Shown: positions 48,370 to 57,872, counted from the stretch's first letter. The stretch: DNA of 64,000 nt from M3007 sp964484205 (GCA_964484205.1 CAZAEZ010000028.1:10839-74838); one strand, 5' to 3'. A program made the numbers and translations. The notes: generated by a model not told the origin, from the letters alone.

Positions 48370-51297
48370 ATGAAGTATTTTAAACTTAAACCATTCGTGG
48401 CGCTGGTTTGCTTTGTGCTATTGGGCAGCAGTTTTGCTTTGGCCCAAAGGCAGATCAGTGGCGTTGTAACCGACGCCGAAAACGGTGAACCCCTGATCGG
48501 TGCAAGCGTGCGCGCGCTGGGAACCACCGCAGGCGCCATCACCGATTTTGAGGGGCGCTATTCCTTCCCGCTTCCGGAAGGGGCCACCCAACTTGAAGTA
48601 ACCTACACCGGGTATACCACCCAAACGCTGGACATCGGCGCAGCCGCCACGCTGGATGTAACCATGTCTTCGGGTATTACACTGGAGGAAACGACGATCA
48701 TCGGTTATGGAACCGTCAAAAGAGAAGACGTGACCGGCGCTATTTTGACCGTCGGCCCCAAGGATTTCAACAAGGGCGCCATGAACTCCCCGCAGGAGCT
48801 CATCGTCGGTAAAATTGCCGGTGTGGCGGTCACGACCAATGCCGAACCGGGTGGCGGCGCCACCATCCGCATCCGCGGCGGCTCTTCGCTGGGCGCTTCC
48901 AACGACCCGCTCATCGTGATCGACGGAATTCCCGTGGATAACGAAACAGTAGCCGGGGGCCGCAGCCCGCTTAACATCGTCAACCCCAATGACATTGAAA
49001 CCTTCACGGTACTTAAAGATGCCTCAGCCACAGCCATTTACGGATCACGCGCATCAAACGGAGTTATCCTGATCACCACAAAAAAAGGATCGCTCAACCG
49101 GAAAATCGGCGTTGACTACAATGCCAACTTTTCTCTCAGCAGCCGCGCCAACAGCCTTGAAGTGCTGGACGGCAATGCCTTCCGCGCACTGATCAACGAA
49201 CGCTACCCCGACGGTTCCGCCGCCCGCGATTTGCTGGGCACAGCCAACACCGACTGGCAGGATGAAATTTACCAGCAGGCCTTCGGGATGGACCACAACA
49301 TCGCCGTTTCCGGCGGTGTCGGCGTCCTGCCCTATCGCGTATCCCTGGGTTACACCGACCGCGACGGTATCCTGAAAACGGACAACTTCAACCGCGTGTC
49401 CGGCGCAATCAATTTGTCGCCGAAGTTCATGGACAACCGCCTGCAATTCAATGTAAACCTGAAGGCGTCGAAGAACAAAAACGTCTTTGCCAATCGCGGT
49501 GCGGTCGGCGCGGCTATCTTTTTCGACCCAACCAAACCGGTGCTCGACCCGAGCAGCCCCTACGGCGGGTATTTTACCTGGACCAACAACGACGGAACTC
49601 CAAACACACTGGCCGCTGCCAATCCGGTGGCCCAGCTGATGCTGCACGACGACAAATCGGAAGTCAACCGCCTGATCGGTAATGTCCAGGTGGACTACCG
49701 TTTTCATTTCCTGCCGGAATTGCGCGCAAACCTGAATGTCGGCTACGACAATTCCGACAGCGAGGGCAGTGTATTTGAACCAGCCACATATTCCGCGGCC
49801 TTCAATACGGGCGGCCTCGACCGGCGCTACACCCAGGAGAAAACCAACAAGCTGATCGAATATTACATGAACTACGTGAAGGACTTCGGGTCGACCACCC
49901 TGGACCTGATGGGCGGTTATTCCTGGCAGCACTTTAATTTCAACGATGTCTCCACCACGTTCAATACCGCCAACCCGGACGGCGCCGTGGTGCCCAACGA
50001 ACGCGAGTATTACCTGCTCTCGTTGTTTGGCCGTTTGAATTACAGCATCAACGACAAGTACCTGTTCACCTTCACCTTACGCCGCGACGGCACTTCGCGC
50101 TTCGCCGAGGAAAACCGCTGGGGCATGTTCCCGTCCGCGGCTTTTGCCTGGAAACTTATCGACGGCCGTTCCGGTGTGCTCAACGGGCTTAAGCTGCGCC
50201 TGGGCTACGGTATCACCGGTCAGCAGGACATCAGCACCGACTACTATCCGTACCTCGCCCGCTACCAGGGCAGCCTGCCCACGGCGGATTATCCGTTTGG
50301 TGACGAATACATTACCACGCTGCGCCCGAACGGTTATGATCGCAATATTAAATGGGAAGAAACCACGACTTACAATGCCGGTATCGACTATGAATTGGCC
50401 AATGGCCGGGTATTCGGTTCGGCAGAGGTGTATTTGCGCAAAACCAGCGACCTGATCAACAAAATTTCGGTTCCGGCAGGCACCAACCTGACCAATGAAA
50501 TTTTTACGAACGTCGGCGACCTGGAAAACCGCGGTGTTGAACTTTCGATCAACACGATTCCGGTGCAGCGCTCCAATTTCTCCTGGACGCTGGGCGCAAA
50601 CTTTACCATCAACAGAAATGAGATCACCAAACTTACCCTGACCGACGATCCCAACTACCTGGGTGTGGAAACCGGTACCATCCAGGGTGGTGTGGGGAAC
50701 AACATCCAGATCAACAGCGTAGGGCACCCGGCCTGGTCGTTCTACGTTTACGAGCAGGTATACGACGCGTTGGGCGTTCCGATCGAGGGCTTGTATGTCG
50801 ATCGGAACAACGACGGCCAGATCACGCCGGCAGATAAGTACCGTTTTGAAAACCGGGCGGCCGATTTGTTGGTTGGCTTTTACACCAACATCACCCTCGG
50901 CAAATTCGACTTGTCTACCGGTGGCCGCGCCAGCATCGGCAACTACCTGTACAACAACGGGCAGTCCGAACAAACCAGCTACAACCGGCTGTATGCACCC
51001 ACCAACTACCTGGGGAATGTTCAGGCAATTTATCAGCAGATTGATTTTGAAAACCCGAGGCTCTTTAGCAATCATTTTGTTCAGAATGCCTCTTTCCTCC
51101 GCTTTGACCACATTACACTTGGCTACAATTTTGCAAACATGGGTGTTTTGCGCAACCTCCGGGTGTACGGAACTGTTCAAAATCCGTTTGTGATCACGGA
51201 CTACCAGGGCATTGATCCTGAAGAATTTGACGGTATCGACGACAACGTTTACCCGCGTTCGCGGATATTCCTGTTGGGTTTAAATGCAAGTTTCTAA
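48370..51297 (+). CDS. SusC/RagA-family TonB-linked outer membrane protein
   Basis: 975 residues from the ATG at 48370. A signal peptide (ALVCFVLLGSSFALAQ) is followed by a carboxypeptidase-D-like domain (about 27-100; QISGVVTDAENGEPLIGASV), then the plug domain with the SusC signature region (about 120-230; EELIVGK-type PQELIVGKIAGVAVTTNAEP, TIRIRGGSSLGASNDPLIVI, TVLKDASATAIYGSRASNGV). A 22-strand barrel reaches to FLLGLNASF at the C-terminus. It imports glycans or peptides across the outer membrane using TonB energy, with SusD as lid. susD starts 18 bases downstream. The substrate cannot be read from the sequence. Confidence 0.95.
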   Translation: MKYFKLKPFVALVCFVLLGSSFALAQRQISGVVTDAENGEPLIGASVRALGTTAGAITDFEGRYSFPLPEGATQLEVTYTGYTTQTLDIGAAATLDVTMSSGITLEETTIIGYGTVKREDVTGAILTVGPKDFNKGAMNSPQELIVGKIAGVAVTTNAEPGGGATIRIRGGSSLGASNDPLIVIDGIPVDNETVAGGRSPLNIVNPNDIETFTVLKDASATAIYGSRASNGVILITTKKGSLNRKIGVDYNANFSLSSRANSLEVLDGNAFRALINERYPDGSAARDLLGTANTDWQDEIYQQAFGMDHNIAVSGGVGVLPYRVSLGYTDRDGILKTDNFNRVSGAINLSPKFMDNRLQFNVNLKASKNKNVFANRGAVGAAIFFDPTKPVLDPSSPYGGYFTWTNNDGTPNTLAAANPVAQLMLHDDKSEVNRLIGNVQVDYRFHFLPELRANLNVGYDNSDSEGSVFEPATYSAAFNTGGLDRRYTQEKTNKLIEYYMNYVKDFGSTTLDLMGGYSWQHFNFNDVSTTFNTANPDGAVVPNEREYYLLSLFGRLNYSINDKYLFTFTLRRDGTSRFAEENRWGMFPSAAFAWKLIDGRSGVLNGLKLRLGYGITGQQDISTDYYPYLARYQGSLPTADYPFGDEYITTLRPNGYDRNIKWEETTTYNAGIDYELANGRVFGSAEVYLRKTSDLINKISVPAGTNLTNEIFTNVGDLENRGVELSINTIPVQRSNFSWTLGANFTINRNEITKLTLTDDPNYLGVETGTIQGGVGNNIQINSVGHPAWSFYVYEQVYDALGVPIEGLYVDRNNDGQITPADKYRFENRAADLLVGFYTNITLGKFDLSTGGRASIGNYLYNNGQSEQTSYNRLYAPTNYLGNVQAIYQQIDFENPRLFSNHFVQNASFLRFDHITLGYNFANMGVLRNLRVYGTVQNPFVITDYQGIDPEEFDGIDDNVYPRSRIFLLGLNASF

Positions 51298-51315
51298 ACT
51301 TAAAACACAAGAACA

Positions 51316-53511
51316 ATGAAATTTAGAACATACAAAATCGGAGCCCTCCTGTTTCTCGGAGTAGCCCTTTTTGCCGTATCCTGTTTCAAAGATCTGGATA
51401 CGATCCCCCTGAATGAAAACGAAACCACGTCGGCCACCGTGTACAACGACCCGGCGGCCTACCGGCAGGTGCTCGCCAAACTGTACGCAGGCCTGGCCGT
51501 TTCCGGCCAGCAAGGCCCCGACGGGCAGCCGGACATCAGCGGCATCGACGAAGGTTTTTCCACCTACATCCGTCAATACTGGAAAGCCCAGGAGTTGTCG
51601 ACCGACGAAGCCGTAATTGCCTGGAACGACGGTAACATCCACGATTACGAGCAGCAGGACTGGGATGCCAACAACGAGTTTATCCGGGCGATGTACAACC
51701 GGATCTTTTACCAGATTTCGCTGTGCAACGAGTACATCCGGGAAACAACGGATGCCAAACTGGACAGCCGTGGTGTGGATGCCGGCCTGCGCGCCGATAT
51801 CGTCAAATTCCGCGCCGAAGCCCGTTTTCTGCGGGCCTTGAGTTACTGGCACGCTTTGGACATGTTCCGCCAGGTGCCGTTTGTCACGGAAGCGGATGCA
51901 GTGGGCTCGTTTCTGCCGCGCCAGGCATCGGCCGAAGAATTGTTCAATTACGTTGAAAGTGAGTTGAAAGCCATTGAGTCAGATATGGTAGCACCCCGCC
52001 AGAACGAATATGGCCGCGCCGACCAGGCCGCCGCCTGGATGGTTTTGGCCAAATTGTACCTGAATGCCGAGTCGTACGTCAACCGCAACTACTACACCGA
52101 TTGCATCACTTACACGAAAAAAGTAATTGACGCCGGGTATACGCTGGATCCGAATTACGGCCATATGTTCATGGCGGACAACGACAATGCCGACGGGATC
52201 ATTTTTGCCGTGCGTTTTGACGGAAACAAAACACGCACCTGGGGCGGTATGACCTTCGTGTGTCATGCAGCCGTTGGCGGCAGCATGAGCGCCGCGGCGT
52301 TCGGCCTCGACGGCGGCTGGGGCGGCACCCGGGTAACCAAGGCACTGGTGGAGAAATTCCCGGCTACCGGAGGCAGTGTGCTTGTCAGCCCGAATGACGG
52401 CGGTACGTACCCGGTCATTTATGCTCCGGGTTCCTACCAGGGTTGGGATCCGGCTACAGCCAACCAACTGGCTTCCAAGAATAATGATAATACCTATGAG
52501 GGGTATATCTATTTCGCCGACGCCAATACCGAATTCAAATTCACCGTCGGCCCAAGCTGGCCTAGTGGTGACTTCGGAGATAACGGCGCAGACGGCACCC
52601 TGGAAGCCGGCGGCGCTAACATCGTCGCTGCCGAAGCCGGATTTTACAAAATCAATGTCGACCTGAATGCCAATACGTATACCATGACCAAAACCGTATG
52701 GGGGCTCATCGGCGATGCAACGCCGGGCGGCTGGGGAAGCGATCAGGATATGACTTACGATCCTGCTGAAGGCGCCTGGAAAATTCAGATCGATTTGGTA
52801 AAAGGCAAGATCAAATTCCGCGCAAACGACGACTGGCCGCTGAACTATGGCGACCCCAACGGAGACGCCCTGCTCACGGAAGGTGGCACCGACATCGATA
52901 TTCCCTCGCCCAGCACTTACCTTATCAAACTGTACCTCGACAAGCCCGATTACACGTATTCCATTGAGCGCCCGGTATTTGACCGCCGCGCCATGTTCCA
53001 CACCGACGGCCAATCGCTGGAAATCAGCGACATTGCCCAGTTTACGGAAGGCTACGCCGTCACGAAGTTCAGCAATATGCGTTCCGACGGCACGCCGGGC
53101 TCCAACCTGACCTGGGTGGATACCGATTTTCCAATGTTCCGCATTGAAGATGCCTACCTGATGTACGCCGAGGCAGTACGCCGGGGCGGTGTTGGTGGCG
53201 ACATCAATCTGGCTGTTGAACTGGTCAACCGCATCCGCCAACGCGCCTATGCCGGCAACGCGGGGGATATAACGGTAAACGACATGACACTCGACTTCAT
53301 TCTGGATGAGCGCGCCCGCGAACTGTACTGGGAATGTCACCGCCGGACCGACCTGATCCGTTTTGGCCGGTTTAGCGAAACCGATTACCTGTGGCCGTTC
53401 AAGGGCAATTCGCCAACCGGTGAATCGCGTCCGAGTTTCTATGACGTATTCCCTATTCCGTCGTCCGACATTGGCGCCAACCCGAACCTGGTGCAAAACC
53501 CGGGATACTAA
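51316..53511 (+). CDS. SusD/RagB-family lipoprotein with an inserted SusE-like module
   Basis: 731 residues, about 200 more than a typical SusD. A lipoprotein signal (LGVALFAVSC) is followed by the SusD helical body (residues about 20-350; AEARFLRALSYWHALDMFRQ, AAAWMVLAKLYLNAE). At about residues 357-550 (52384-52967) a foreign block appears: VIYAPGSYQGWDPATA, then WGLIGDATPGGWGSDQD and IKFRANDDWPLNYGD. It corresponds to the two C-terminal modules of the SusE-like protein encoded downstream (VPGSYQGWNEK, WGIIGDATPTGWDSDTD, IKFRANDDWPVNLGD). The SusD fold resumes at FDRRAMFHTDG and ends with EDAYLMYAEAVRRGG. It is a surface binding partner of SusC. Confidence 0.93.
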   Translation: MKFRTYKIGALLFLGVALFAVSCFKDLDTIPLNENETTSATVYNDPAAYRQVLAKLYAGLAVSGQQGPDGQPDISGIDEGFSTYIRQYWKAQELSTDEAVIAWNDGNIHDYEQQDWDANNEFIRAMYNRIFYQISLCNEYIRETTDAKLDSRGVDAGLRADIVKFRAEARFLRALSYWHALDMFRQVPFVTEADAVGSFLPRQASAEELFNYVESELKAIESDMVAPRQNEYGRADQAAAWMVLAKLYLNAESYVNRNYYTDCITYTKKVIDAGYTLDPNYGHMFMADNDNADGIIFAVRFDGNKTRTWGGMTFVCHAAVGGSMSAAAFGLDGGWGGTRVTKALVEKFPATGGSVLVSPNDGGTYPVIYAPGSYQGWDPATANQLASKNNDNTYEGYIYFADANTEFKFTVGPSWPSGDFGDNGADGTLEAGGANIVAAEAGFYKINVDLNANTYTMTKTVWGLIGDATPGGWGSDQDMTYDPAEGAWKIQIDLVKGKIKFRANDDWPLNYGDPNGDALLTEGGTDIDIPSPSTYLIKLYLDKPDYTYSIERPVFDRRAMFHTDGQSLEISDIAQFTEGYAVTKFSNMRSDGTPGSNLTWVDTDFPMFRIEDAYLMYAEAVRRGGVGGDINLAVELVNRIRQRAYAGNAGDITVNDMTLDFILDERARELYWECHRRTDLIRFGRFSETDYLWPFKGNSPTGESRPSFYDVFPIPSSDIGANPNLVQNPGY

Positions 53512-53517
53512 TTGTGT

Positions 53518-53660
53518 TGATTTGTTGATTTGTTGATTTGTTGATTTGAAAATACCATCTCGATAAATTGAAAATAGCGCTATTCAGATGCTGGAAATTA
53601 TTATTCATCAAGATGATGTACTCAAATCAACATCTCAACAAATCAACATCCAAACCATTG
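53518..53660. repeat. Inverted repeat of GTTGATTT words between susD and susE
   Basis: The left side repeats TTGATTTG four times just after the susD stop, and the right side carries CAAATCAACATC and CAACAAATCAACATCC, which pair with it. It stands between the susD-like and susE-like genes, so it might reduce readthrough and set their ratio. Confidence 0.75.
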
Positions 53661-53683
53661 TTTAATACAAAAATTCAAAAGCA

Positions 53684-54727
53684 ATGAAAAAATATAATTT
53701 TCTGACTCTGGCTGCACTGGTGCTGTTTGCACTGAGTTGTGGCAAAGGAGAATTCTATCCGGGGCCGACGCTATACCTCGGCGATTCGCCCACCATTACG
53801 AGCCCCTCGGATACCGATGTACTTGTTTTGACGGAAGGCCAGGCGGCCGATCCGTTCACCGTGTCCTGGACGGCGGCTGAATACGGATTCCGTGCGGCTA
53901 CCACGTACACGGTTCAAATCGACCGCGCCGGCAACAATTTTGCGGATGCGGTTTCCCTGGGTACGAGCACCGGCCTGCAACTTAATTCCACCATTTCCAA
54001 ACTCAATACGGCCTTGTTTACGGCCCTGGGCCTGCAGGGCGAAGTAGCCTCCGATGTTGAAATGCGCCTGGTGGCAAAAGTCAGCGATGAAGTGCCTCTG
54101 GTGTACTCGCCGACCATTGCCCTGCGAGTAACACCTTACACCATTGTTATTGTTTATCCCAAATTGGGCGTTCCGGGCAGCTACCAGGGCTGGAACGAAA
54201 AAGACGAAACGACTGTAGTTTATTCGGTTAAAAGCGATAACAAGTATGAAGGGTACCTCTACTTCACGGATCCGAATAGCGAATACAAATACGTTGAAAA
54301 TTTCAGCTGGGACGTCAACTATGGCGACAATGGCGCGAACGGAACCCTCGACGCCGGCGGCGACAACATCAAACTGGCCGCCGCGGGCATGTACCGCCTG
54401 AATGCAGATTTGAACGCCTTGACGCACACGTTTGCACTGACCAACTGGGGCATTATCGGCGATGCCACGCCGACAGGCTGGGACAGCGATACGGATATGA
54501 TTTACGATGCTATCGATCGGAAACTCACGATCACAATGGACCTCATCGGCGGCAACAAGATCAAATTCCGCGCAAACGACGACTGGCCGGTCAATCTGGG
54601 CGACGACGACGCCAACGGCTCCCTGGAGTATGGTGGCGCCGACATTGTGGTCCCGGAGTCGGGCAACTATACGATTGACCTGATTTTGAGCGGTGCGATC
54701 TATACGTACAAGCTCACCAAGAATTAA
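53684..54727 (+). CDS. SusE/SusF-like outer membrane lipoprotein
   Basis: 347 residues with a lipoprotein signal (LAALVLFALSCGKG). A fibronectin-like N-terminal domain (about 35-150; DPFTVSWTAAEYGFRAATTY cut as FTVSWTAAEYGFRAATTY) is followed by two starch-binding-like modules. The first is at about 155-245 (GVPGSYQGWNEKDETTVVY, YTDPNSEYKYVENFSWD-like FTDPNSEYKYVENFSWD) and the second at about 250-347 (GIIGDATPTGWDSDTDMIYD, IKFRANDDWPVNLGDDDA). SusE/SusF proteins sit on the cell surface and hold polysaccharide near SusCD. The two binding modules are duplicated inside the neighbouring SusD protein, including an identical stretch of DNA at IKFRANDDWP. Confidence 0.9.
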   Translation: MKKYNFLTLAALVLFALSCGKGEFYPGPTLYLGDSPTITSPSDTDVLVLTEGQAADPFTVSWTAAEYGFRAATTYTVQIDRAGNNFADAVSLGTSTGLQLNSTISKLNTALFTALGLQGEVASDVEMRLVAKVSDEVPLVYSPTIALRVTPYTIVIVYPKLGVPGSYQGWNEKDETTVVYSVKSDNKYEGYLYFTDPNSEYKYVENFSWDVNYGDNGANGTLDAGGDNIKLAAAGMYRLNADLNALTHTFALTNWGIIGDATPTGWDSDTDMIYDAIDRKLTITMDLIGGNKIKFRANDDWPVNLGDDDANGSLEYGGADIVVPESGNYTIDLILSGAIYTYKLTKN

Positions 54728-54749
54728 AATTCTCCGTGTTTTTATTGAA

Positions 54750-54783
54750 GGGTTGCTCCGGGATTCGGAGTAACCCTTTTTCT
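54750..54783 (+). terminator. Rho-independent terminator after the susE-like gene
   Basis: GGGTTGCTCCG (54750-54760) pairs with CGGAGTAACCC (one G-T pair) around GGATT, followed directly by TTTTTCTTT. It closes the susCDE transcript before mscS. Confidence 0.8.
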
Positions 54784-54820
54784 TTGTGAACGGACCGGCT
54801 CAATAATTTATCGAAATACC

Positions 54821-55630
54821 ATGGAAGAATTTCTCAATTACCAACTATTCAAATTCGGAGAGTACTCGCTTTCGGTGTACCACCTGGCCTTTATCGCCAT
54901 GGTCTGGCTGGTCACCTGGATCGTTTTGTTGGCGCTGAAGGCCGCCATCTACCGGTCCAAGCGCATTGACCCGGGCCGGCAGTATGCGCTATATCAAATG
55001 ATTCGCTATGTGCTCCTGGTCGTTGCCGTAATCATTGCCCTTGAAAGTGTTGGCGTAACGATGAACGTCCTGCTTGCCGGTTCGGCAGCCTTGTTGGTCG
55101 GCATCGGGTTGGGTTTGCAACACCTGTTCAACGACTTCGTTTCGGGCATCATTATCCTGGCCGACGGCTCGATCGAAGTAGGCGATGTGATCGAGGTGGA
55201 CGGCATCGTGGCGCGGGTACAGGCCATTCAGTTGCGGACTTCGCTGGTTAAAACACGGGACGAGAAGTACATCATTTTGCCCAATTCCGTAATGACAAAC
55301 GGCAAACTGATCAACTGGACACACCACCACGAGCTGTCCCGCTTTGATGTTGTGGTAGGCGTTTCGTACAATTCCGATGTGGAAAAGGTGCGGCAAATAC
55401 TGGTCGATGTGGCCAAGGCCCATCCCATGGTGTCGCCGGAACGTGCCCCGCGCGCCCGCCTGCTTGACTTTGCCGATTCCTCGATAAACTTCGAAATACT
55501 TTTTTGGACCGACGAAGTATTCGGCGTTGAAAATACCAAAAGCGATATCCGGTTTGCCATTTGTCAGGCCTTCCGCGACAACAACATTGAAATTCCGTTC
55601 CCGCAGCGTGTCGTACACATGCCCAAATAA
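54821..55630 (+). CDS. Small-conductance mechanosensitive channel, MscS family
   Basis: 269 residues. Two N-terminal membrane helices (LAFIAMVWLVTWIVLLALKA, YVLLVVAVIIALESVGV) precede the pore-lining TM3 with the MscS pattern of small residues (VLLAGSAALLVGIGLGLQHL), then the beta domain (FNDFVSGIIILADGSIEVGD, IVARVQAIQLRTSLVKTRD) and the cytoplasmic alpha/beta C-domain (IILPNSVMTNGKLINWTHHH). It opens under membrane tension to release solutes in hypo-osmotic shock. A terminator separates it from the susCDE set, and a palindromic repeat separates it from the DUF389 gene. Confidence 0.92.
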   Translation: MEEFLNYQLFKFGEYSLSVYHLAFIAMVWLVTWIVLLALKAAIYRSKRIDPGRQYALYQMIRYVLLVVAVIIALESVGVTMNVLLAGSAALLVGIGLGLQHLFNDFVSGIIILADGSIEVGDVIEVDGIVARVQAIQLRTSLVKTRDEKYIILPNSVMTNGKLINWTHHHELSRFDVVVGVSYNSDVEKVRQILVDVAKAHPMVSPERAPRARLLDFADSSINFEILFWTDEVFGVENTKSDIRFAICQAFRDNNIEIPFPQRVVHMPK

Positions 55631-55633
55631 GGA

Positions 55634-55721
55634 GGTTACTGGTTACTGGTTAGACGGTTTCTGGTTTATACCATTTCGGATGGTGAACAACCAGAAACCT
55701 TCTAACCAGTAACCAGTAACC
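55634..55721. repeat. 33-bp-arm inverted repeat of GGTTACTGG / GGTTTCTGG words
   Basis: Arms 55634-55666 and 55689-55721 pair with a single mismatch. The left arm reads GGTTACTGGTTACTGG then GGTTTCTGGTT. The GGTTTCTGGTT part is shared with the repeat at 6261-6377. It fills the gap between the mscS and DUF389 genes. Confidence 0.88.
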
Positions 55722-55732
55722 CGAATTAAATC

Positions 55733-57040
55733 ATGCAAAACCTTTTCAAACAATACTTCGATCTGCGCGCCGACCAGGCCCGGACGGCGGATATCGCCGG
55801 CGACATTCGCATGGGCTGCGAGTTCAAAGGCACCAATCTTTGGGCGCTGGTGGCAGCCATTCTGATCGCTTCGGTGGGTCTGAACATCAACTCCACGGCG
55901 GTAATCATCGGCGCGATGTTGATCTCGCCGCTCATGGGCCCCATCGTGGGTACGGGCTACGCCCTGGCAACTTTTGACTTTGAGTTGTTGAAAACTGCCG
56001 GCCGCAACTTTATGACTTTCGTGGTGATCAGCCTCGCCACTTCCGCCATTTTCTTTTTCCTTTCCCCGTTCGACGACCCGACGCCGGAAATGGAAGCCCG
56101 CACCTACCCCACGATTTACGATGTCCTGATTGGTTTTTTTGGCGGTGTAGCCGGCATTGTTGCCTACACGCGGAAAGAAACGTCCGGCAATATCATTCCC
56201 GGCGTAGCCATTGCCACCGCGCTCATGCCGCCCTTGTGTACGGCAGGCTACGGCCTGGCCAACCCGAGCGACATCAAATATTTCGCCGGCGCCATTTACT
56301 TGTTCGTTATCAATTCGGTGATGATCGCCTTTGCCACCTTCGCCGTCACCAAACTGGTTTTGCGCAGCGGCCGCCGCAAGTACGAAGACCCGGAAACCAA
56401 AAAACGGGTCACCTGGATCATCAGTCTGGTCATGGCAGGCACCGTTTTACCGAGTGTCTGGATGGCCTATAATCTGGTTCAAAAAAATGAGTTTGACCGG
56501 CGGGTGGACGATTTTTTAAAAATCGAAGTGGAGGCGATGCAAATCCCCATTCTCAAAACGGATATTTCCTTCCAGGAAAACAGCATCGAAATTTTTTCCC
56601 TGGGCGAACCCGACAGTCTGACCAAGCAAAAACTGCTGGACCGCCGGCGTTTTTATAACCTGGAAAATACGGCGATCCGCTTCAAATCGGCGCGCGAATA
56701 CATCGTTGAAAAAGAACGCCAGTACCGCACCGATGCCGAACAGCAGGTACTCCAGTGGCGCGACTCGGCCTACGCACTCCAGCGCACGCTCAATCAGCTG
56801 GCCGAGCGCCGCCGCTGGGAAGCCAACCTGCTCCCCGAACTCACTGCCGTGGACACCAATATCACAGCCTTCGGCGTGCCTGCCATGCATTATCGTCAAA
56901 AAAACCCGGACAGTCTGGTGACGGTACTGGTTTATTGCAAGGACCAACAACCCAACGCCGAGCACCAGGATCAGCTCCAACGCTTGCTGAAAACGAAGTT
57001 CAAAGGGAAGCAGGTGGCGCTGGAGTATGTGGTGGAGTGA
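55733..57040 (+). CDS. DUF389 family membrane protein
   Basis: 435 residues. The DUF389 membrane part covers residues about 35-250: LWALVAAILIASVGLNINST, AVIIGAMLISPLMGPIVGTG, then ISLATSAIFFFLSP, VLIGFFGGVAGIVAYTRKET, IIPGVAIATALMPPLCTAGY and YFAGAIYLFVINSVMIAFAT. The C-terminal 180 residues are soluble and helix-rich (FKSAREYIVEKERQYRTDAE). The family has no established transport function. It is the gene just upstream of the CRISPR-cas operon, on the same strand, but a 140-base gap with a promoter-like box separates them, so a functional link is not supported. Confidence 0.9.
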   Translation: MQNLFKQYFDLRADQARTADIAGDIRMGCEFKGTNLWALVAAILIASVGLNINSTAVIIGAMLISPLMGPIVGTGYALATFDFELLKTAGRNFMTFVVISLATSAIFFFLSPFDDPTPEMEARTYPTIYDVLIGFFGGVAGIVAYTRKETSGNIIPGVAIATALMPPLCTAGYGLANPSDIKYFAGAIYLFVINSVMIAFATFAVTKLVLRSGRRKYEDPETKKRVTWIISLVMAGTVLPSVWMAYNLVQKNEFDRRVDDFLKIEVEAMQIPILKTDISFQENSIEIFSLGEPDSLTKQKLLDRRRFYNLENTAIRFKSAREYIVEKERQYRTDAEQQVLQWRDSAYALQRTLNQLAERRRWEANLLPELTAVDTNITAFGVPAMHYRQKNPDSLVTVLVYCKDQQPNAEHQDQLQRLLKTKFKGKQVALEYVVE

Positions 57041-57078
57041 AGCGGGGGCAGCCATTTTTCTGTTACGGAAAAATGCAA

Positions 57079-57086
57079 TACATTTG
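57079..57086 (+). promoter_or_regulatory. Candidate -7 box of the cas operon
   Basis: TACATTTG, an exact TAnnTTTG match, lies about 95 bases before the cas6 ATG. The -33 position has T-rich sequence (TTTTTC) but no TTG. A small palindrome CCGGCAGGG/CCCTGCCGG-like stem (57120-57146) lies in the leader. Confidence 0.35.
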
Positions 57087-57180
57087 AAACGCCTCCCTGT
57101 ACACATGCTGTTCTTTGAGTGCCGGCCCGGCAGCCCTGCCGGTCCGAACCTTTTAAACACCAAACCCGCACCCTGAACCA

Positions 57181-57852
57181 ATGTCTAAACTTCGCGTCTT
57201 ATCCGTTGCCTTCGATACGGCCATTAAACCCTGGGAACTGCGTGCTTTTCGCAGTGCCGTAGCGCGCAAAGCCGGCTGGGAACACGAACTTTTCCACAAC
57301 CACAACAACGACACCGGCGGCTACCACTACCGGCTGCCGCTGATCCAGTACAAACAGGAGCACGGCTGCCCGATGCTCGTTTGCCTGAACGAAGGCATCG
57401 AGGAATTGCACCATTTCTTCTCGCAACCCAACTGGACACTGGAGATCAATGGCCGAACCACCCCCGTGCGCATCAAACGCCTCGACGTCAAACAATTCGA
57501 CCTGCGCCTGCGCGACCAGCCCTCCCGCTACCATATCCGCAACTGGATCGCCCTCAATGAAGACAACTACGCTACCTATACCCGCCTCGATGGCATGATC
57601 GAGCGGCTCTATTTTTTGGAAAAAATCCTGAAAAACCAGGTCGTCGGCCTACTCCACCAACTCGGTTATTCGCCCGAACAGGCGGTCGAGCTTAAACTCC
57701 TGCACAAAAAGGATGAACGCTGGGTGAGTTACAAAGGCGTGAAGGTGCTGGGGTTTTCGCTGGAGTTTTCCTGCAATGTGGCCTTGCCGGATTATTTGGG
57801 GATTGGGAAGGGGTGTAGCTCGGGTTGGGGGGTGGTTAAGGGGTTACGGTAA
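57181..57852 (+). CDS. cas6: CRISPR-associated endoribonuclease Cas6
   Basis: 223 residues. Cas6 cuts the CRISPR transcript inside each repeat, leaving an 8-base 5' handle; with this array the handle would be ATTGAAAC. Seen: an N-terminal ferredoxin-like half with HNHNNDTGGYHYRLPLIQYK (candidate catalytic His and RNA-binding loop), and the glycine-rich loop near the C-terminus, YLGIGKGCSSGWGVVKG, typical of Cas6. First gene of the operon; cas10 starts 20 bases after it. Length is in the usual range of the compact Bacteroidota Cas6. Confidence 0.9.
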   Translation: MSKLRVLSVAFDTAIKPWELRAFRSAVARKAGWEHELFHNHNNDTGGYHYRLPLIQYKQEHGCPMLVCLNEGIEELHHFFSQPNWTLEINGRTTPVRIKRLDVKQFDLRLRDQPSRYHIRNWIALNEDNYATYTRLDGMIERLYFLEKILKNQVVGLLHQLGYSPEQAVELKLLHKKDERWVSYKGVKVLGFSLEFSCNVALPDYLGIGKGCSSGWGVVKGLR

Positions 57853-57872
57853 AACTTAAAAAAACGAAAAAT

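Noticed and set aside
51979..53496. 505-aa reverse frame opposite susD
   Set aside because: Antisense shadow of a clear SusD gene; His/Val/Gly-rich composition typical of shadows.
55733..57040. The DUF389 gene as a CRISPR-associated membrane effector
   Set aside because: It has the common stand-alone DUF389 architecture and is separated from cas6 by 140 bases with a promoter-like box.
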